NCBI GenBank assembly: GCA_023254645.1
Contig: JALRLA010000331.1
Span: forward strand, 1-15,106
Source: Bacteroidia bacterium
GTDB lineage: Bacteria > Bacteroidota > Bacteroidia > NS11-12g > UBA955
DNA: 15,106 bases
Direction of reading: 5' to 3'
Shown here: piece by piece, positions 1-7,463 of the stretch
How positions within the stretch are numbered: the first letter of the stretch is position 1
Layout: each line of letters opens with the position of its first letter
Program-made: the position numbers and the translations under genes
Notes under the pieces: model-generated
Seen by the model: the letters and a program-made list of their open reading frames with translations, nothing else
Databases searched by the model: none
Told to the model about the DNA's origin: nothing

Positions 1-296
1 AGGGCCGCCTCTTCTCGAGTCAAGCGAGGCAACCAGGCACGGTATTGGGCAAAGGGCCGAATGACCATCAAAAGCGCAGAAATGCCCGTGGCCGTCAATA
101 GCAAATAATATCCTCCAGTACGCAGCGAGGTGGACATCCACAGCCAATGTTCACCATAGGCCAATAGAAGCAACAAGAGCCCCGATCCAAGGCCCCAGAA
201 CAACAAACCGCGCAGGAATCGATGCCAATGGTATTGGTCGATGTAGGCGTCTAATTTGCGCTCAATGCTGCTCAAAGGAGTGGAAGGCTCCATCAT
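1..296 (-). CDS. DUF4175-type membrane protein, N-terminal part (runs off left edge)
   Basis: About 98 codons are visible, reading leftward from ATG at 296-294. The gene continues past base 1. The N-terminus is short and polar (starts MMEPSTPLSSIERKLD). Two hydrophobic segments follow: roughly residues 28-46 (rich in Leu and Gly) and 63-80, with a WLWMSTSLRTGG-like connector. This two-helix start, preceded by an 'ExKLDxYIxxYxxxRxLRG' stretch, resembles Bacteroidetes DUF4175 family proteins, large membrane proteins of about 1,100 residues with coiled-coil C-terminal parts and no firmly known function. The start overlaps the stop of the RNA methyltransferase gene by 4 bp (ATGA), so the two are probably co-transcribed and translationally coupled. 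A second ATG directly follows at 293. The family call is from memory of the N-terminal pattern only; the membrane topology is seen directly. Confidence 0.6.
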   Translation of the reverse strand, partial: MMEPSTPLSSIERKLDAYIDQYHWHRFLRGLLFWGLGSGLLLLLLAYGEHWLWMSTSLRTGGYYLLLTATGISALLMVIRPFAQYRAWLPRLTREEAA

Positions 297-1054
297 TTAT
301 TGAAAGGTAACGCAAATTTTGCGACACCCCGTTCACGCAGTCGACGAACGGCGTTGTCTAGCGATATACCCGCCGCCATGGCCGCGTTCAAACTCTCGGC
401 TTGGCCCAAACGGGGTATGGTAAATCGATGCAAATTCTCTAGCTCTTCACCTATGCGAATGCCATGCGACTCGCTGCCAATCAACAGCACAGACGGGGCC
501 TCAAAGGGGGCATCATAAAGGGAAGTCCCTTCCAAATAGGCGCCAAAAACGCGCTTGTTTTTCAGGACTTCAGCCAAATGGACGTAGACAACCTCCACCC
601 TCAAAAAGGACCCCATGCTCGCTGCCAGGCACTTGGGATTGTATTGATCAACGGTGTCTTCAGAGGCCAAAACCTGGGTCATTCCGTACCAGTCAGCCAA
701 ACGAATCAGGGTTCCGAGATTGCCGGGATCAGCCAACCCATCAACAGCCAAGGTCAAAGGAGCTTGGTCTTGCCAAGCCTGCGCCGAAGGCATAAGGACC
801 ACCGCCATGATACCCGGAGCCGTTTCGAATTGGCTCAGGCGCTTCATGTCGGCATCGCTGATGATTTCGCAAGTTTCGGGCAAGGCTTGCTTGGAAGCGT
901 AGGATTCACTGGCCATAACCGCTTCTAGCTTCGCCCGGCTGTGGATTACTTCGTCTACTACCTTGCGCCCCTCGACCGTGAATAGCCCATATTTTTGTCG
1001 ATACTTGGGCATTCGCAGAGAAGCGTATTGTTTGAATTTCGCAGCAGATGGCAT
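293..1054 (-). CDS. TrmH/SpoU-family RNA 2'-O-ribose methyltransferase
   Basis: A 253-residue SPOUT-class methyltransferase that uses S-adenosylmethionine to methylate a ribose 2'-OH in rRNA or tRNA; the exact target cannot be read from sequence. An N-terminal substrate-binding part (residues about 5-90, with KYRQKYGLFTVEG, typical of the SpoU_sub_bind/RlmB-like region) precedes the SPOUT domain. All three SpoU motifs are visible: motif 1 at 105-118 (DGLADPGNLGTLIR, with Asn112 and Arg118), motif 2 at 190-199 (LLIGSESHGI) and motif 3 at 213-227 (IPRLGQAESLNAAMA, with Asn223). The start at 1054 is preferred because residues 6-29 match the family pattern; the next Met, residue 15, would cut into it. 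The start lies inside the 5' end of the divergent tamL gene. The stop overlaps the start of the DUF4175-type gene. The length is normal for the family. Confidence 0.93.
   Translation of the reverse strand: MPSAAKFKQYASLRMPKYRQKYGLFTVEGRKVVDEVIHSRAKLEAVMASESYASKQALPETCEIISDADMKRLSQFETAPGIMAVVLMPSAQAWQDQAPLTLAVDGLADPGNLGTLIRLADWYGMTQVLASEDTVDQYNPKCLAASMGSFLRVEVVYVHLAEVLKNKRVFGAYLEGTSLYDAPFEAPSVLLIGSESHGIRIGEELENLHRFTIPRLGQAESLNAAMAAGISLDNAVRRLRERGVAKFALPFNK
1026..1034 (+). promoter_or_regulatory. candidate tamL promoter, -7-like box inside the methyltransferase gene
   Basis: TATTGTTTG resembles the Bacteroidetes -7 element TAnnTTTG with one extra base between TA and TTTG. A TTG (1005-1007) sits 18 nt upstream, the usual -33 spacing. 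Since tamL and the divergent methyltransferase gene have no intergenic space, a tamL promoter must lie in this coding region. The extra base makes this a weak match. Confidence 0.35.
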
Positions 1055-3429
1055 GGCAGAGACACAAATATCATAGAAATAAAGCCTTCCTGCTAATGGC
1101 TATGCTGTTGTTCCTTTCCAGCTGCGGGGTAAAACGCTGCATTCCCGAGGGTCGGTTGTTGCTCAAACAAAACAGCATCACCTTGGTGGAGACCGAATCG
1201 GTCCCTTTTCGACCCAACCGTGACGAACTGCAAGCACAAATTTTGCATAGACCCAATAAGCGGGTTTTGTTCAACAAATTGCCCATTTACCTGTGGTTCT
1301 ATGCCCTGGGTTATGACGCCAAAGACACCAGCAAAATCAGCCAAAGTGCATTTCGCAGCCGATTGGTGAACCAAATGGGGGAAGAACCCAAGCTCATTGA
1401 CAAGAGCTTGGCCCAACTGTCAGCCAACAACATTCGCAACTACCTCTTCAACAAGGGATTTTTCGATGCCGAAGTGGGCTATTCCATTGAGGTACATGGA
1501 CACAAAGGAGCTGTGCGCTACCACGTGTACTCGGGTCTGCCATACCGCATTAACTCGGTCTTCAAAAACACCGCTGATTCTGGAATGGCCACATGGGTCG
1601 ACAGCCTAACCAAATCAATGAATACCTTTCGTCTCTGGTGGCCCAGCGACTTGAATCGATTCAAAACTGCCCGGGAAGAATTGACTAGCCAACTGAGAGA
1701 CTTGGGCTATTACGGCCTGCAACCCAGTATATTTCACTATGAAATCGACACCTTGTTTGCCAAAAAGGAGGCCCAAATCACGCTTTACATGGATGGCCAA
1801 GCCAATGGAGAGCCCTATCAAGTCTGGAAATTTGGCAATGTGTACATGGACATTCAGTGTCCCGATGACTATGCCCTGAATCCCCTGTATCACGAATGGG
1901 CGCACATTGGAGCCCATCACTACAAAATGAATCATTATCCGCTGAAGCCCTTTGTACTTCGCAAGGTGATCTTGATCGACAGCGGGCAGCGTTACTCCCA
2001 GACCCGCATCAACCAGACCTACCGCGGATTGGTCGACATGGGTCTTTTTTCTTACGTGGAATTTCGATTAGAGCCCGACTCCCAACAGCACGTACTCAAC
2101 GTTCGCATCCAAACCCAAGCCCTTCCCCGAATTCGCTGGATGGTCGAGCCCCAAATGCTCTATAGCCCCCAGGGAAGCAGCGGCACGAACTTCACCTCCA
2201 GCACCCAACGCAGTTTCGGCTTGGCGGGAATCATGTCTTTCAACAACTTGAACGCCATGGGCAATGGAGAACAGCTTCGACTCTCAGCCCTGACTTCGTT
2301 CGAAGCCATTTTCAAACGCAACGACCTGGGCAATTTCGCCTACGGCTTGCAACAAGGTTTCTCGGCCAGCATGACCGTTCCCAGCTTTCGCTTGCTGGAT
2401 AAAATGGATGCCAAAAATCAGTACGAGCGCAAAAACACCATCTTCAATTTGAGTTACCAAACCGAGAGCAACCCCAACTTTTTGCGCACCTCCCTGCCCG
2501 CCTCCTTCTCCCTGCAGTTCATTCGCCCCAACTTCAGCTGGTACTACACCCCACTCGAATTCAGCTACAACCAAAACGAATTGGACCCCGCCTTCTTACC
2601 CCAGCTCAGCACCCTGGACCAGGAATTTGTTCGCCGCGTTTTCACCGACCAATTGATCACCGCCGCCAAGGTGGGCATGGTGTATTCCAACAACCAAGAC
2701 AAGCCCGGACAGAGTTACTTCTTCTCTCGCTTAGGCTTGGAAACAAGTGGCAACATGCACCGCCTGGGACGCTATTTGTTCGAACCCAATTACAACCCCG
2801 ATTCCAGTTACCAGTTCTTTGGAGTAAACTACTTCCAGTACGCCAAATTGGGGGCCGAAATTCGGGTGCGTCACCACATCGACGAATTGAACACCATCGC
2901 CGTGCGATTGAATTCGGGCTTGGCCCTTCCCTTCTGGAACAGCGATGTGGTGCCTTACGACAAACGCTATTTCATCGGGGGTTCCAACAGCCTGCGTGCA
3001 TGGCAGCCCCGCCGATTGGGTCCCGGAGCCACACCAGAATCAGTGGGCAGTTTGATTGACCGATCGGGCGAGTTGCTGCTAGAAGCATCGATTGAATACC
3101 GATTTGGGGTAATCAAGAATTTCTTAGAAAGCGCCTTGTTTTTGGATGCCGGAAACATCTGGAACCTGAGTGTGGCCGGAGTATCCAATCCCGATTATGG
3201 CGTATTCAACCGCAATACCTTCTTGTCGGAAGTAGCGCTCAACACCGGCATCGGTTTTCGTTTCGACGTCGAAATCTTTATGTTTCGAGTCGATTGGGGA
3301 ATTCCCATTCGAGACCCCAGTAAGCCGCTCGACGAGCGCTGGGTAATGAAGCAAATTCCAAGCACAGGCTTGGCCAATTGGACCTTCAAAGAGACGGCCG
3401 TGGCCATCGGCATAGGCTACCCATTTTAA
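1048..3429 (+). CDS. tamL: TamL: Omp85/BamA-TamA family outer-membrane assembly lipoprotein
   Basis: A 793-residue Omp85 protein expected in the outer membrane, where it helps insert or translocate other outer-membrane proteins. It starts with a lipoprotein signal: basic n-region, hydrophobic core, and lipobox LSSC with Cys26. 'GVKRCIPEG.LLL' follows, the typical start of Bacteroidetes TamL proteins. Residues about 27-360 form the POTRA-like periplasmic part; about 370-793 form the barrel, with dense alternating aromatic strands. GGSNSLRAW (residues 644-652) is the counterpart of the conserved VRGF/Y motif of Omp85 barrels. The last residue is Phe, as expected of a barrel C-terminal signature. 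ATG 1048 is chosen because the next in-frame ATG (1096) would leave only nine residues before the Cys. The usual tamB partner is not next door; an M48 protease gene follows 27 bp downstream, likely in the same operon. Confidence 0.9.
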   Translation: MAWQRHKYHRNKAFLLMAMLLFLSSCGVKRCIPEGRLLLKQNSITLVETESVPFRPNRDELQAQILHRPNKRVLFNKLPIYLWFYALGYDAKDTSKISQSAFRSRLVNQMGEEPKLIDKSLAQLSANNIRNYLFNKGFFDAEVGYSIEVHGHKGAVRYHVYSGLPYRINSVFKNTADSGMATWVDSLTKSMNTFRLWWPSDLNRFKTAREELTSQLRDLGYYGLQPSIFHYEIDTLFAKKEAQITLYMDGQANGEPYQVWKFGNVYMDIQCPDDYALNPLYHEWAHIGAHHYKMNHYPLKPFVLRKVILIDSGQRYSQTRINQTYRGLVDMGLFSYVEFRLEPDSQQHVLNVRIQTQALPRIRWMVEPQMLYSPQGSSGTNFTSSTQRSFGLAGIMSFNNLNAMGNGEQLRLSALTSFEAIFKRNDLGNFAYGLQQGFSASMTVPSFRLLDKMDAKNQYERKNTIFNLSYQTESNPNFLRTSLPASFSLQFIRPNFSWYYTPLEFSYNQNELDPAFLPQLSTLDQEFVRRVFTDQLITAAKVGMVYSNNQDKPGQSYFFSRLGLETSGNMHRLGRYLFEPNYNPDSSYQFFGVNYFQYAKLGAEIRVRHHIDELNTIAVRLNSGLALPFWNSDVVPYDKRYFIGGSNSLRAWQPRRLGPGATPESVGSLIDRSGELLLEASIEYRFGVIKNFLESALFLDAGNIWNLSVAGVSNPDYGVFNRNTFLSEVALNTGIGFRFDVEIFMFRVDWGIPIRDPSKPLDERWVMKQIPSTGLANWTFKETAVAIGIGYPF

Positions 3430-3443
3430 GCGCAATTGCTGCT

Positions 3444-3451
3444 TATCTTTG
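3444..3451 (+). promoter_or_regulatory. -7 promoter box TATCTTTG just upstream of the M48 protease gene
   Basis: This is an exact match to the Bacteroidetes -7 element TAnnTTTG, in the 27-bp gap after tamL. Only 5 nt separate it from ATG 3457. No TTG is seen at the normal -33 distance. If active it would give a leaderless or nearly leaderless mRNA for the protease, in addition to read-through from tamL. Confidence 0.5.
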
Positions 3452-3456
3452 TGTAT

Positions 3457-4236
3457 ATGAGATTGCTGCATTTACTGCCCTTGACGCTACTTATGGATGC
3501 CTGCGCCAGCTTTGTTGGCAACATCAATGTATTCCCTGTTCAGTACGACAAAGATTTGGGGGCCCAAGTCGCTCACAATATCGATTCTACGAATGCGGCC
3601 ACCTTATTGGATTCCGCTCAGCACGTCGAGTTGTACGCCTACCTCTATGGCATTCGGGATTCCATTTTGAATACCGGACAGCTCGAGCACAGCGCTGACT
3701 TTGCTTGGCGATTGCGCATTCTCAATGACAGCACTTTGAACGCTTTCTGCACCCCCGGAGGATACATCTACTTCTACACCGGATTGATGCGTTACTTGGA
3801 GAGCGAAGACCAACTTGCCGGTGTCATGGCCCATGAAATGGCTCATGCTGATAAGCGTCACTCTACCGATGCCCTCACCCGTCAATACGGAACCGAAATC
3901 CTTATTTCGCTGGCCTTAGGCGGCGCTCAACCTTCCATGCTTCTTCAAATTGCCGAAGGATTGACCCATCTATCGTATGGCCGGAGCGCCGAAACCGAAT
4001 CTGATTTGAGCAGCGTGGAATGGTTGTACCAAACCGCCTACAACCCCACTGGGGCCGCTGGCTTTTTCAAGAAAATGTTGGAGAGCAATGCCCAAGAACC
4101 TCCTCAGTTTTTGAGCACCCACCCCAATTCTGACAACCGCGTAGAAGCCATGACCGAACATTGGCAATCGCTAGGGGGCAAGACCGGCCAAACCTTCAAA
4201 GAGCGCTACAAAGCCAATCTCAAACTCATACCTTGA
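3457..4236 (+). CDS. M48 family zinc metalloprotease, exported
   Basis: A 259-residue peptidase family M48 (Oma1/BepA/LoiP-like) protein. The zinc site is visible: HEMAH at 126-130 (His126, Glu127, His130), with Glu179 in ETESD as the likely third ligand. A conserved STHP element is at 220-223. The N-terminus (MRLLHLLPLTLLMDAC) is a signal peptide with a possible but poor lipobox ending at Cys16 (Asp at -2 is unusual), so it may be a lipoprotein or a soluble periplasmic protein. Upstream in-frame TTG 3436 is also open, but ATG 3457 is preferred because TTG would put the -7 box inside the gene and add LLIFVY before an already complete signal. The stop (TGA) overlaps the next ATG by one base. 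Related proteases such as E. coli BepA remove misassembled outer-membrane proteins; the location after tamL suggests a similar job, by inference. Confidence 0.92.
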   Translation: MRLLHLLPLTLLMDACASFVGNINVFPVQYDKDLGAQVAHNIDSTNAATLLDSAQHVELYAYLYGIRDSILNTGQLEHSADFAWRLRILNDSTLNAFCTPGGYIYFYTGLMRYLESEDQLAGVMAHEMAHADKRHSTDALTRQYGTEILISLALGGAQPSMLLQIAEGLTHLSYGRSAETESDLSSVEWLYQTAYNPTGAAGFFKKMLESNAQEPPQFLSTHPNSDNRVEAMTEHWQSLGGKTGQTFKERYKANLKLIP

Positions 4237-4733
4237 TGAACGCTGTGGTCCGAACCATTGCCTTGTTGCTCCTGCTGCTTAGCCAACCCTTGTTTGGTCA
4301 ACAGGACAGCATGTCGAGTCAGGGCCCCAGAGAAAATGTAGCCGCTGTTCAATCTCTATTGAACGAAGCATACACCCACTTGAGGGTTCGCTATGTCTAC
4401 GGGGGCAAAAGCCCATCCGGATTTGACTGTTCCGGCTACGTGAGTTACTGTTTCGGTAAAAGCTTAGAAATGAGCATGCCCAACCGTTCGGCCGATTACC
4501 AGAATTTCGGATCTGAAATTCCCCTCTTGGATTGCCGTCCTGGCGATGTCATTTGCTTTTCAGGGCGCAGCATCAACCGAACGATTGGACATGTCGGAAT
4601 CGTCATTGATGGGCACAGCGAAAACCCGCTGTTCATACATGCGTCAACCTCACATGGCGTTCGAGTAGACGCCTTGCGCTCATCCTATTTCGAGCCCCGC
4701 TTCATCGGGGTTCGTCGGGTCATTCTGCCTTAG
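4236..4733 (+). CDS. NlpC/P60 family cell-wall hydrolase, secreted
   Basis: A 165-residue cysteine peptidase of the NlpC/P60 family, which usually cuts the D-Glu-diaminopimelate bond in peptidoglycan stem peptides. Residues 1-20 form a signal peptide (MNAVVRT, a run of Leu, then FGQ). The catalytic domain spans about 36-165: FDCSGYV with Cys64, GHVGIVI with His118, and FIHAS with His134 as third polar residue; YVYGGKSPSGFDCSG is the classic family core. There are no extra SH3 or LysM wall-binding domains, so this is the minimal form. ATG 4236 overlaps the protease stop (TGATG), indicating translational coupling; a longer reading from 4161 would be inside the protease gene and hide the signal peptide. 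The stop lies 14 bp inside the end of the convergent clpC gene. Confidence 0.93.
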   Translation: MNAVVRTIALLLLLLSQPLFGQQDSMSSQGPRENVAAVQSLLNEAYTHLRVRYVYGGKSPSGFDCSGYVSYCFGKSLEMSMPNRSADYQNFGSEIPLLDCRPGDVICFSGRSINRTIGHVGIVIDGHSENPLFIHASTSHGVRVDALRSSYFEPRFIGVRRVILP

Positions 4734-7272
4734 TTTCGGAATTTCCGCCCTTTTTGGAGCGAGAAGCTTTTGGTTTTACGACTCCAAGAGTCAGTTCATC
4801 GGCATCGGCCTTGCGATCGACCTTGATGGTATCACCCTCTTTCAATGAACCTTGCAATACCTGCTCTGCCAAAGGCTCTTCCAAGTACTTCTGCAAAGCT
4901 CGCTGCAAGGGTCGTGCTCCAAAATCAGGATCAAAGCCTTTGTCAGCCAAAAACTCTTTGGCCGCATCGGTCAAGGTAACGCTGTATCCCAAATCGCCAA
5001 TTCGCTTGAGCATCTTGGCCATGCGAACATCCAAAATTTGAACGATTTCCTTTTTCTCCAGAGAATTGAAGATGATCAAATCGTCTATGCGGTTCAAGAA
5101 CTCGGGAGAGAAGAACTTGCGAATTTGGCCTTCAATGACCATTTTGGATTCCTTCTCTTTGCTCTCCTGCTTGTTATGAGTACCAAAGCCGACACCCGTA
5201 CCGAAGTCTTTCAACTGGCGTGAGCCGATGTTGGAGGTCATGATGATGACCGTATTTCTAAAATCAATCTTGCGGCCCAGTGAGTCGGTCATTTGACCTT
5301 CGTCGAGTGCTTGCAAGAGCAAGTTGAACACATCGGGGTGAGCTTTCTCAACCTCATCAAACAGGACTACGCTATAGGGCTTACGGCGCACTTTTTCGGT
5401 CAGCATACCCCCTTCTTCGTATCCCACGTAACCCGGAGGCGCTCCAACCAAACGGCTTACAGCAAACTTCTCCATGAACTCGCTCATATCGATGCGAATC
5501 ATGGCGTCATCGCTGTCGAACAAAAATTCGCTCAGGGCTTTCGCTAGCTCGGTTTTACCTACACCGGTGGGGCCCAAGAATATGAACGACCCTATGGGGC
5601 GATTGGGTTCTTTGAAACCGGCACGTGTGCGCTGAATGGTCTTGGTCATTTTTTCAATGGCCTTGTCCTGACCCACCACACGAGCCTTGAGGATTTCGCT
5701 CATTTGCAACAAGCGTTTGCCCTCGCTCTCGGTCATTCGCTTGACGGGAATGCCGGTCATCATCGAAATGACGGCGGCTATGTCTTCCTCACCTACTGCA
5801 AATCGCTTGTCGCGTGAGGAGCTCTCCCACTCGGCTTTGGCCACATCCAGCTGCTCCAAGAATTTCTTCTCCTTGTCGCGAAGGCGAGCCGCTTCTTCGA
5901 AGTTTTGGCTCTTGACCACCTTGTTTTTCTCTTCCTTGACACCCTCGATTTGGGCTTCCAAATCCAAGATTTCATTAGGGACGTGAATGTTGGAAATGTG
6001 AACACGGGCTCCCGCCTCGTCCAAAATATCAATGGCCTTATCGGGCAAATGACGATCGCTCATGTAACGAACACTCAACTCCACACAGGCTTTGATGGCA
6101 TCGTCGCTGTATTGAACGCTGTGGTGATCTTCGTATCGAGCTTTGATGTTGTGCAAAATCTCAACCGTTTCTTCGGCTGAAGCAGGCTCGATCAACACCA
6201 TTTGGAAGCGGCGTTCCAAAGCTCCATCTTTCTCGATGTACTGACGGTATTCATCCAGGGTGGTAGCGCCGATGCATTGAATTTCGCCACGGGCCAGAGC
6301 AGGTTTGAACATGTTGCTGGCATCCAAAGAGCCAGAAGCACCTCCAGCCCCCACAATGGTATGGATCTCGTCGATGAACAAAATGACATCATCGGCCTTT
6401 TCCAATTCCATCATCAAGGCCTTCATACGCTCTTCAAATTGACCGCGGTACTTGGTACCGGCCACCATAGAAGCTATGTCCAAGCTCACCACGCGCTTGT
6501 TGAACAAAACGCGGCTCACCTTTCTCTGCACAATGCGAAGGGCCAATCCCTCGGCAATGGCCGTTTTACCTACACCGGGCTCACCGATGAGCACAGGATT
6601 GTTCTTTTTGCGGCGGCTGAGAACCTGAGATACGCGCTCAATTTCTTTCTCACGCCCAACGATGGGATCCAATTTCCCCTCTTCGGCGGCTTTGGTCAAA
6701 TCGCGACCAAAGTTGTCCAACACGGGAGTTTTGGTCTTGCCTTTTCCACCTCGGGTTTGGTCTTTCTGGCGCTGTTCCTCGCGGTAGAAATCTTCGGGAG
6801 TGTCCTGCTCGTCGCCAGGCAATTCTCCTTTGATGGGTTCCACTCCTTCTTCAAGAGCGGCTTTGAACACGTCGTAATTGACCCCGTATTGGTTGAGCAC
6901 CTTGGAGGCCATGTTGTCTTCATCGCGCAGTATGGACAAGAGCAAATGCTCGGTTCCTATCAAATCTGTTTTGAAAATCTTCGCCTCCAAATAGGTTATT
7001 TTCAGTGCTTTTTCAGCTTGTTTGGTCAAGGGAATGTTTCCCAAATTGGCTGTTTTGGAAGCCGTGGTTTTGATCGCATCTTCGATGCTTTTTTTCAAAC
7101 GCAGGGTGTCGATATCCAACATCTTTATGGTTTGAATGGCCTTCCCTTCGCCTTCGCGTATCAAACCCAACAACAGGTGCTCACACCCAATGTAATCGTG
7201 GCCCAAACGAATGGCTTCCTCTCGGCTGAACTGGATCACTTCTTTGACCCGGGGAGAAAATTTAGCTTCCAT
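4720..7272 (-). CDS. clpC: ClpC: AAA+ ATP-dependent unfoldase subunit of Clp protease
   Basis: An 850-residue cytosolic class I Hsp100 protein that unfolds substrates and feeds them to ClpP. Order: two Clp_N repeats (about 4-140); first AAA+ module with Walker A GEPGVGKT (230-237), Walker B ILFIDE (297-302) and pore loop KYRG (274-277); a UVR motif in the middle region (about 448-475, NFEEAARLRDKE), which marks ClpC rather than ClpA/ClpB; second AAA+ module with Walker A GPTGVGKT (567-574), Walker B SVVLFDE (634-640) and pore loop GYVG (614-617); VGF at 694-696 is the likely ClpP-docking tripeptide. The tail is lysine-rich. Start 7272 (MEAKFSPRVKEVI) matches the family start. The frame stays open upstream to an ATG at 7368, but those 32 residues do not look like ClpC, and they would place the promoter box at 7281-7288 inside the gene. 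Confidence 0.97.
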   Translation of the reverse strand: MEAKFSPRVKEVIQFSREEAIRLGHDYIGCEHLLLGLIREGEGKAIQTIKMLDIDTLRLKKSIEDAIKTTASKTANLGNIPLTKQAEKALKITYLEAKIFKTDLIGTEHLLLSILRDEDNMASKVLNQYGVNYDVFKAALEEGVEPIKGELPGDEQDTPEDFYREEQRQKDQTRGGKGKTKTPVLDNFGRDLTKAAEEGKLDPIVGREKEIERVSQVLSRRKKNNPVLIGEPGVGKTAIAEGLALRIVQRKVSRVLFNKRVVSLDIASMVAGTKYRGQFEERMKALMMELEKADDVILFIDEIHTIVGAGGASGSLDASNMFKPALARGEIQCIGATTLDEYRQYIEKDGALERRFQMVLIEPASAEETVEILHNIKARYEDHHSVQYSDDAIKACVELSVRYMSDRHLPDKAIDILDEAGARVHISNIHVPNEILDLEAQIEGVKEEKNKVVKSQNFEEAARLRDKEKKFLEQLDVAKAEWESSSRDKRFAVGEEDIAAVISMMTGIPVKRMTESEGKRLLQMSEILKARVVGQDKAIEKMTKTIQRTRAGFKEPNRPIGSFIFLGPTGVGKTELAKALSEFLFDSDDAMIRIDMSEFMEKFAVSRLVGAPPGYVGYEEGGMLTEKVRRKPYSVVLFDEVEKAHPDVFNLLLQALDEGQMTDSLGRKIDFRNTVIIMTSNIGSRQLKDFGTGVGFGTHNKQESKEKESKMVIEGQIRKFFSPEFLNRIDDLIIFNSLEKKEIVQILDVRMAKMLKRIGDLGYSVTLTDAAKEFLADKGFDPDFGARPLQRALQKYLEEPLAEQVLQGSLKEGDTIKVDRKADADELTLGVVKPKASRSKKGGNSETKAE

Positions 7273-7280
7273 GCTTGCAT

Positions 7281-7288
7281 CAAATTTA
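7281..7288 (-). promoter_or_regulatory. -7 promoter box TAAATTTG for clpC
   Basis: Read on the minus strand, this is an exact TAnnTTTG match, 8 nt before the clpC ATG at 7272. No TTG is found at the normal -33 distance. The placement supports 7272 as the start and implies a very short leader. Confidence 0.45.
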
Positions 7289-7418
7289 TCATCATCGGGC
7301 GTATTCGCGAACGACAGTAACGCACATGCCGTCTGAATGTCCCGTGAACCACACAATGCCAAAGCCATGCCAACTTATGCACTTGTTCTACACCGGCTCT
7401 GTGAACAATTTTTATACC

Positions 7419-7450
7419 TGACATACTGTCGCAATTCAGGCGCTATGTCA
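7419..7450. repeat. inverted repeat TGACATA-N18-TATGTCA abutting the dnaB promoter
   Basis: Perfect 7-bp arms at 7419-7425 and 7444-7450 are separated by 18 nt, with the right arm touching the -7-like box of dnaB. It could be an operator for a dimeric regulator controlling dnaB, clpC or both, or it may be chance. The rest of the 191-bp clpC-dnaB gap shows no gene, terminator or other repeat. Confidence 0.3.
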
Positions 7451-7458
7451 TTACTTTG
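7451..7458 (+). promoter_or_regulatory. -7-like promoter box TTACTTTG for dnaB
   Basis: Seven of eight positions agree with TAnnTTTG (second base T instead of A). It lies 5 nt before ATG 7464. No TTG is seen at the usual -33 distance. The same spacing to the start codon is seen at the M48 and dapF genes. Confidence 0.4.
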
Positions 7459-7463
7459 AGACT

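Noticed and set aside
464..928. A 154-codon plus-strand frame over the RNA methyltransferase gene
   Set aside because: All three SpoU motifs are on the minus strand across this stretch, so this is a shadow frame.
4161..4235. Upstream extension of the NlpC/P60 protein
   Set aside because: It overlaps the end of the M48 gene and would place polar residues before a complete signal peptide starting at 4236.
4737..4747. CGGAA-T-TTCCG followed by CCCTTTTT as a terminator for the tamL operon
   Set aside because: Five-bp arms with one central base cannot form a stable hairpin, and the T run is short and offset.
6202..7320. A 372-codon open frame on the plus strand, antisense to the start of clpC
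   Set aside because: It lies wholly over well-conserved clpC sequence, its protein has no domain-like pattern, and long antisense frames are common opposite genes with this codon bias.
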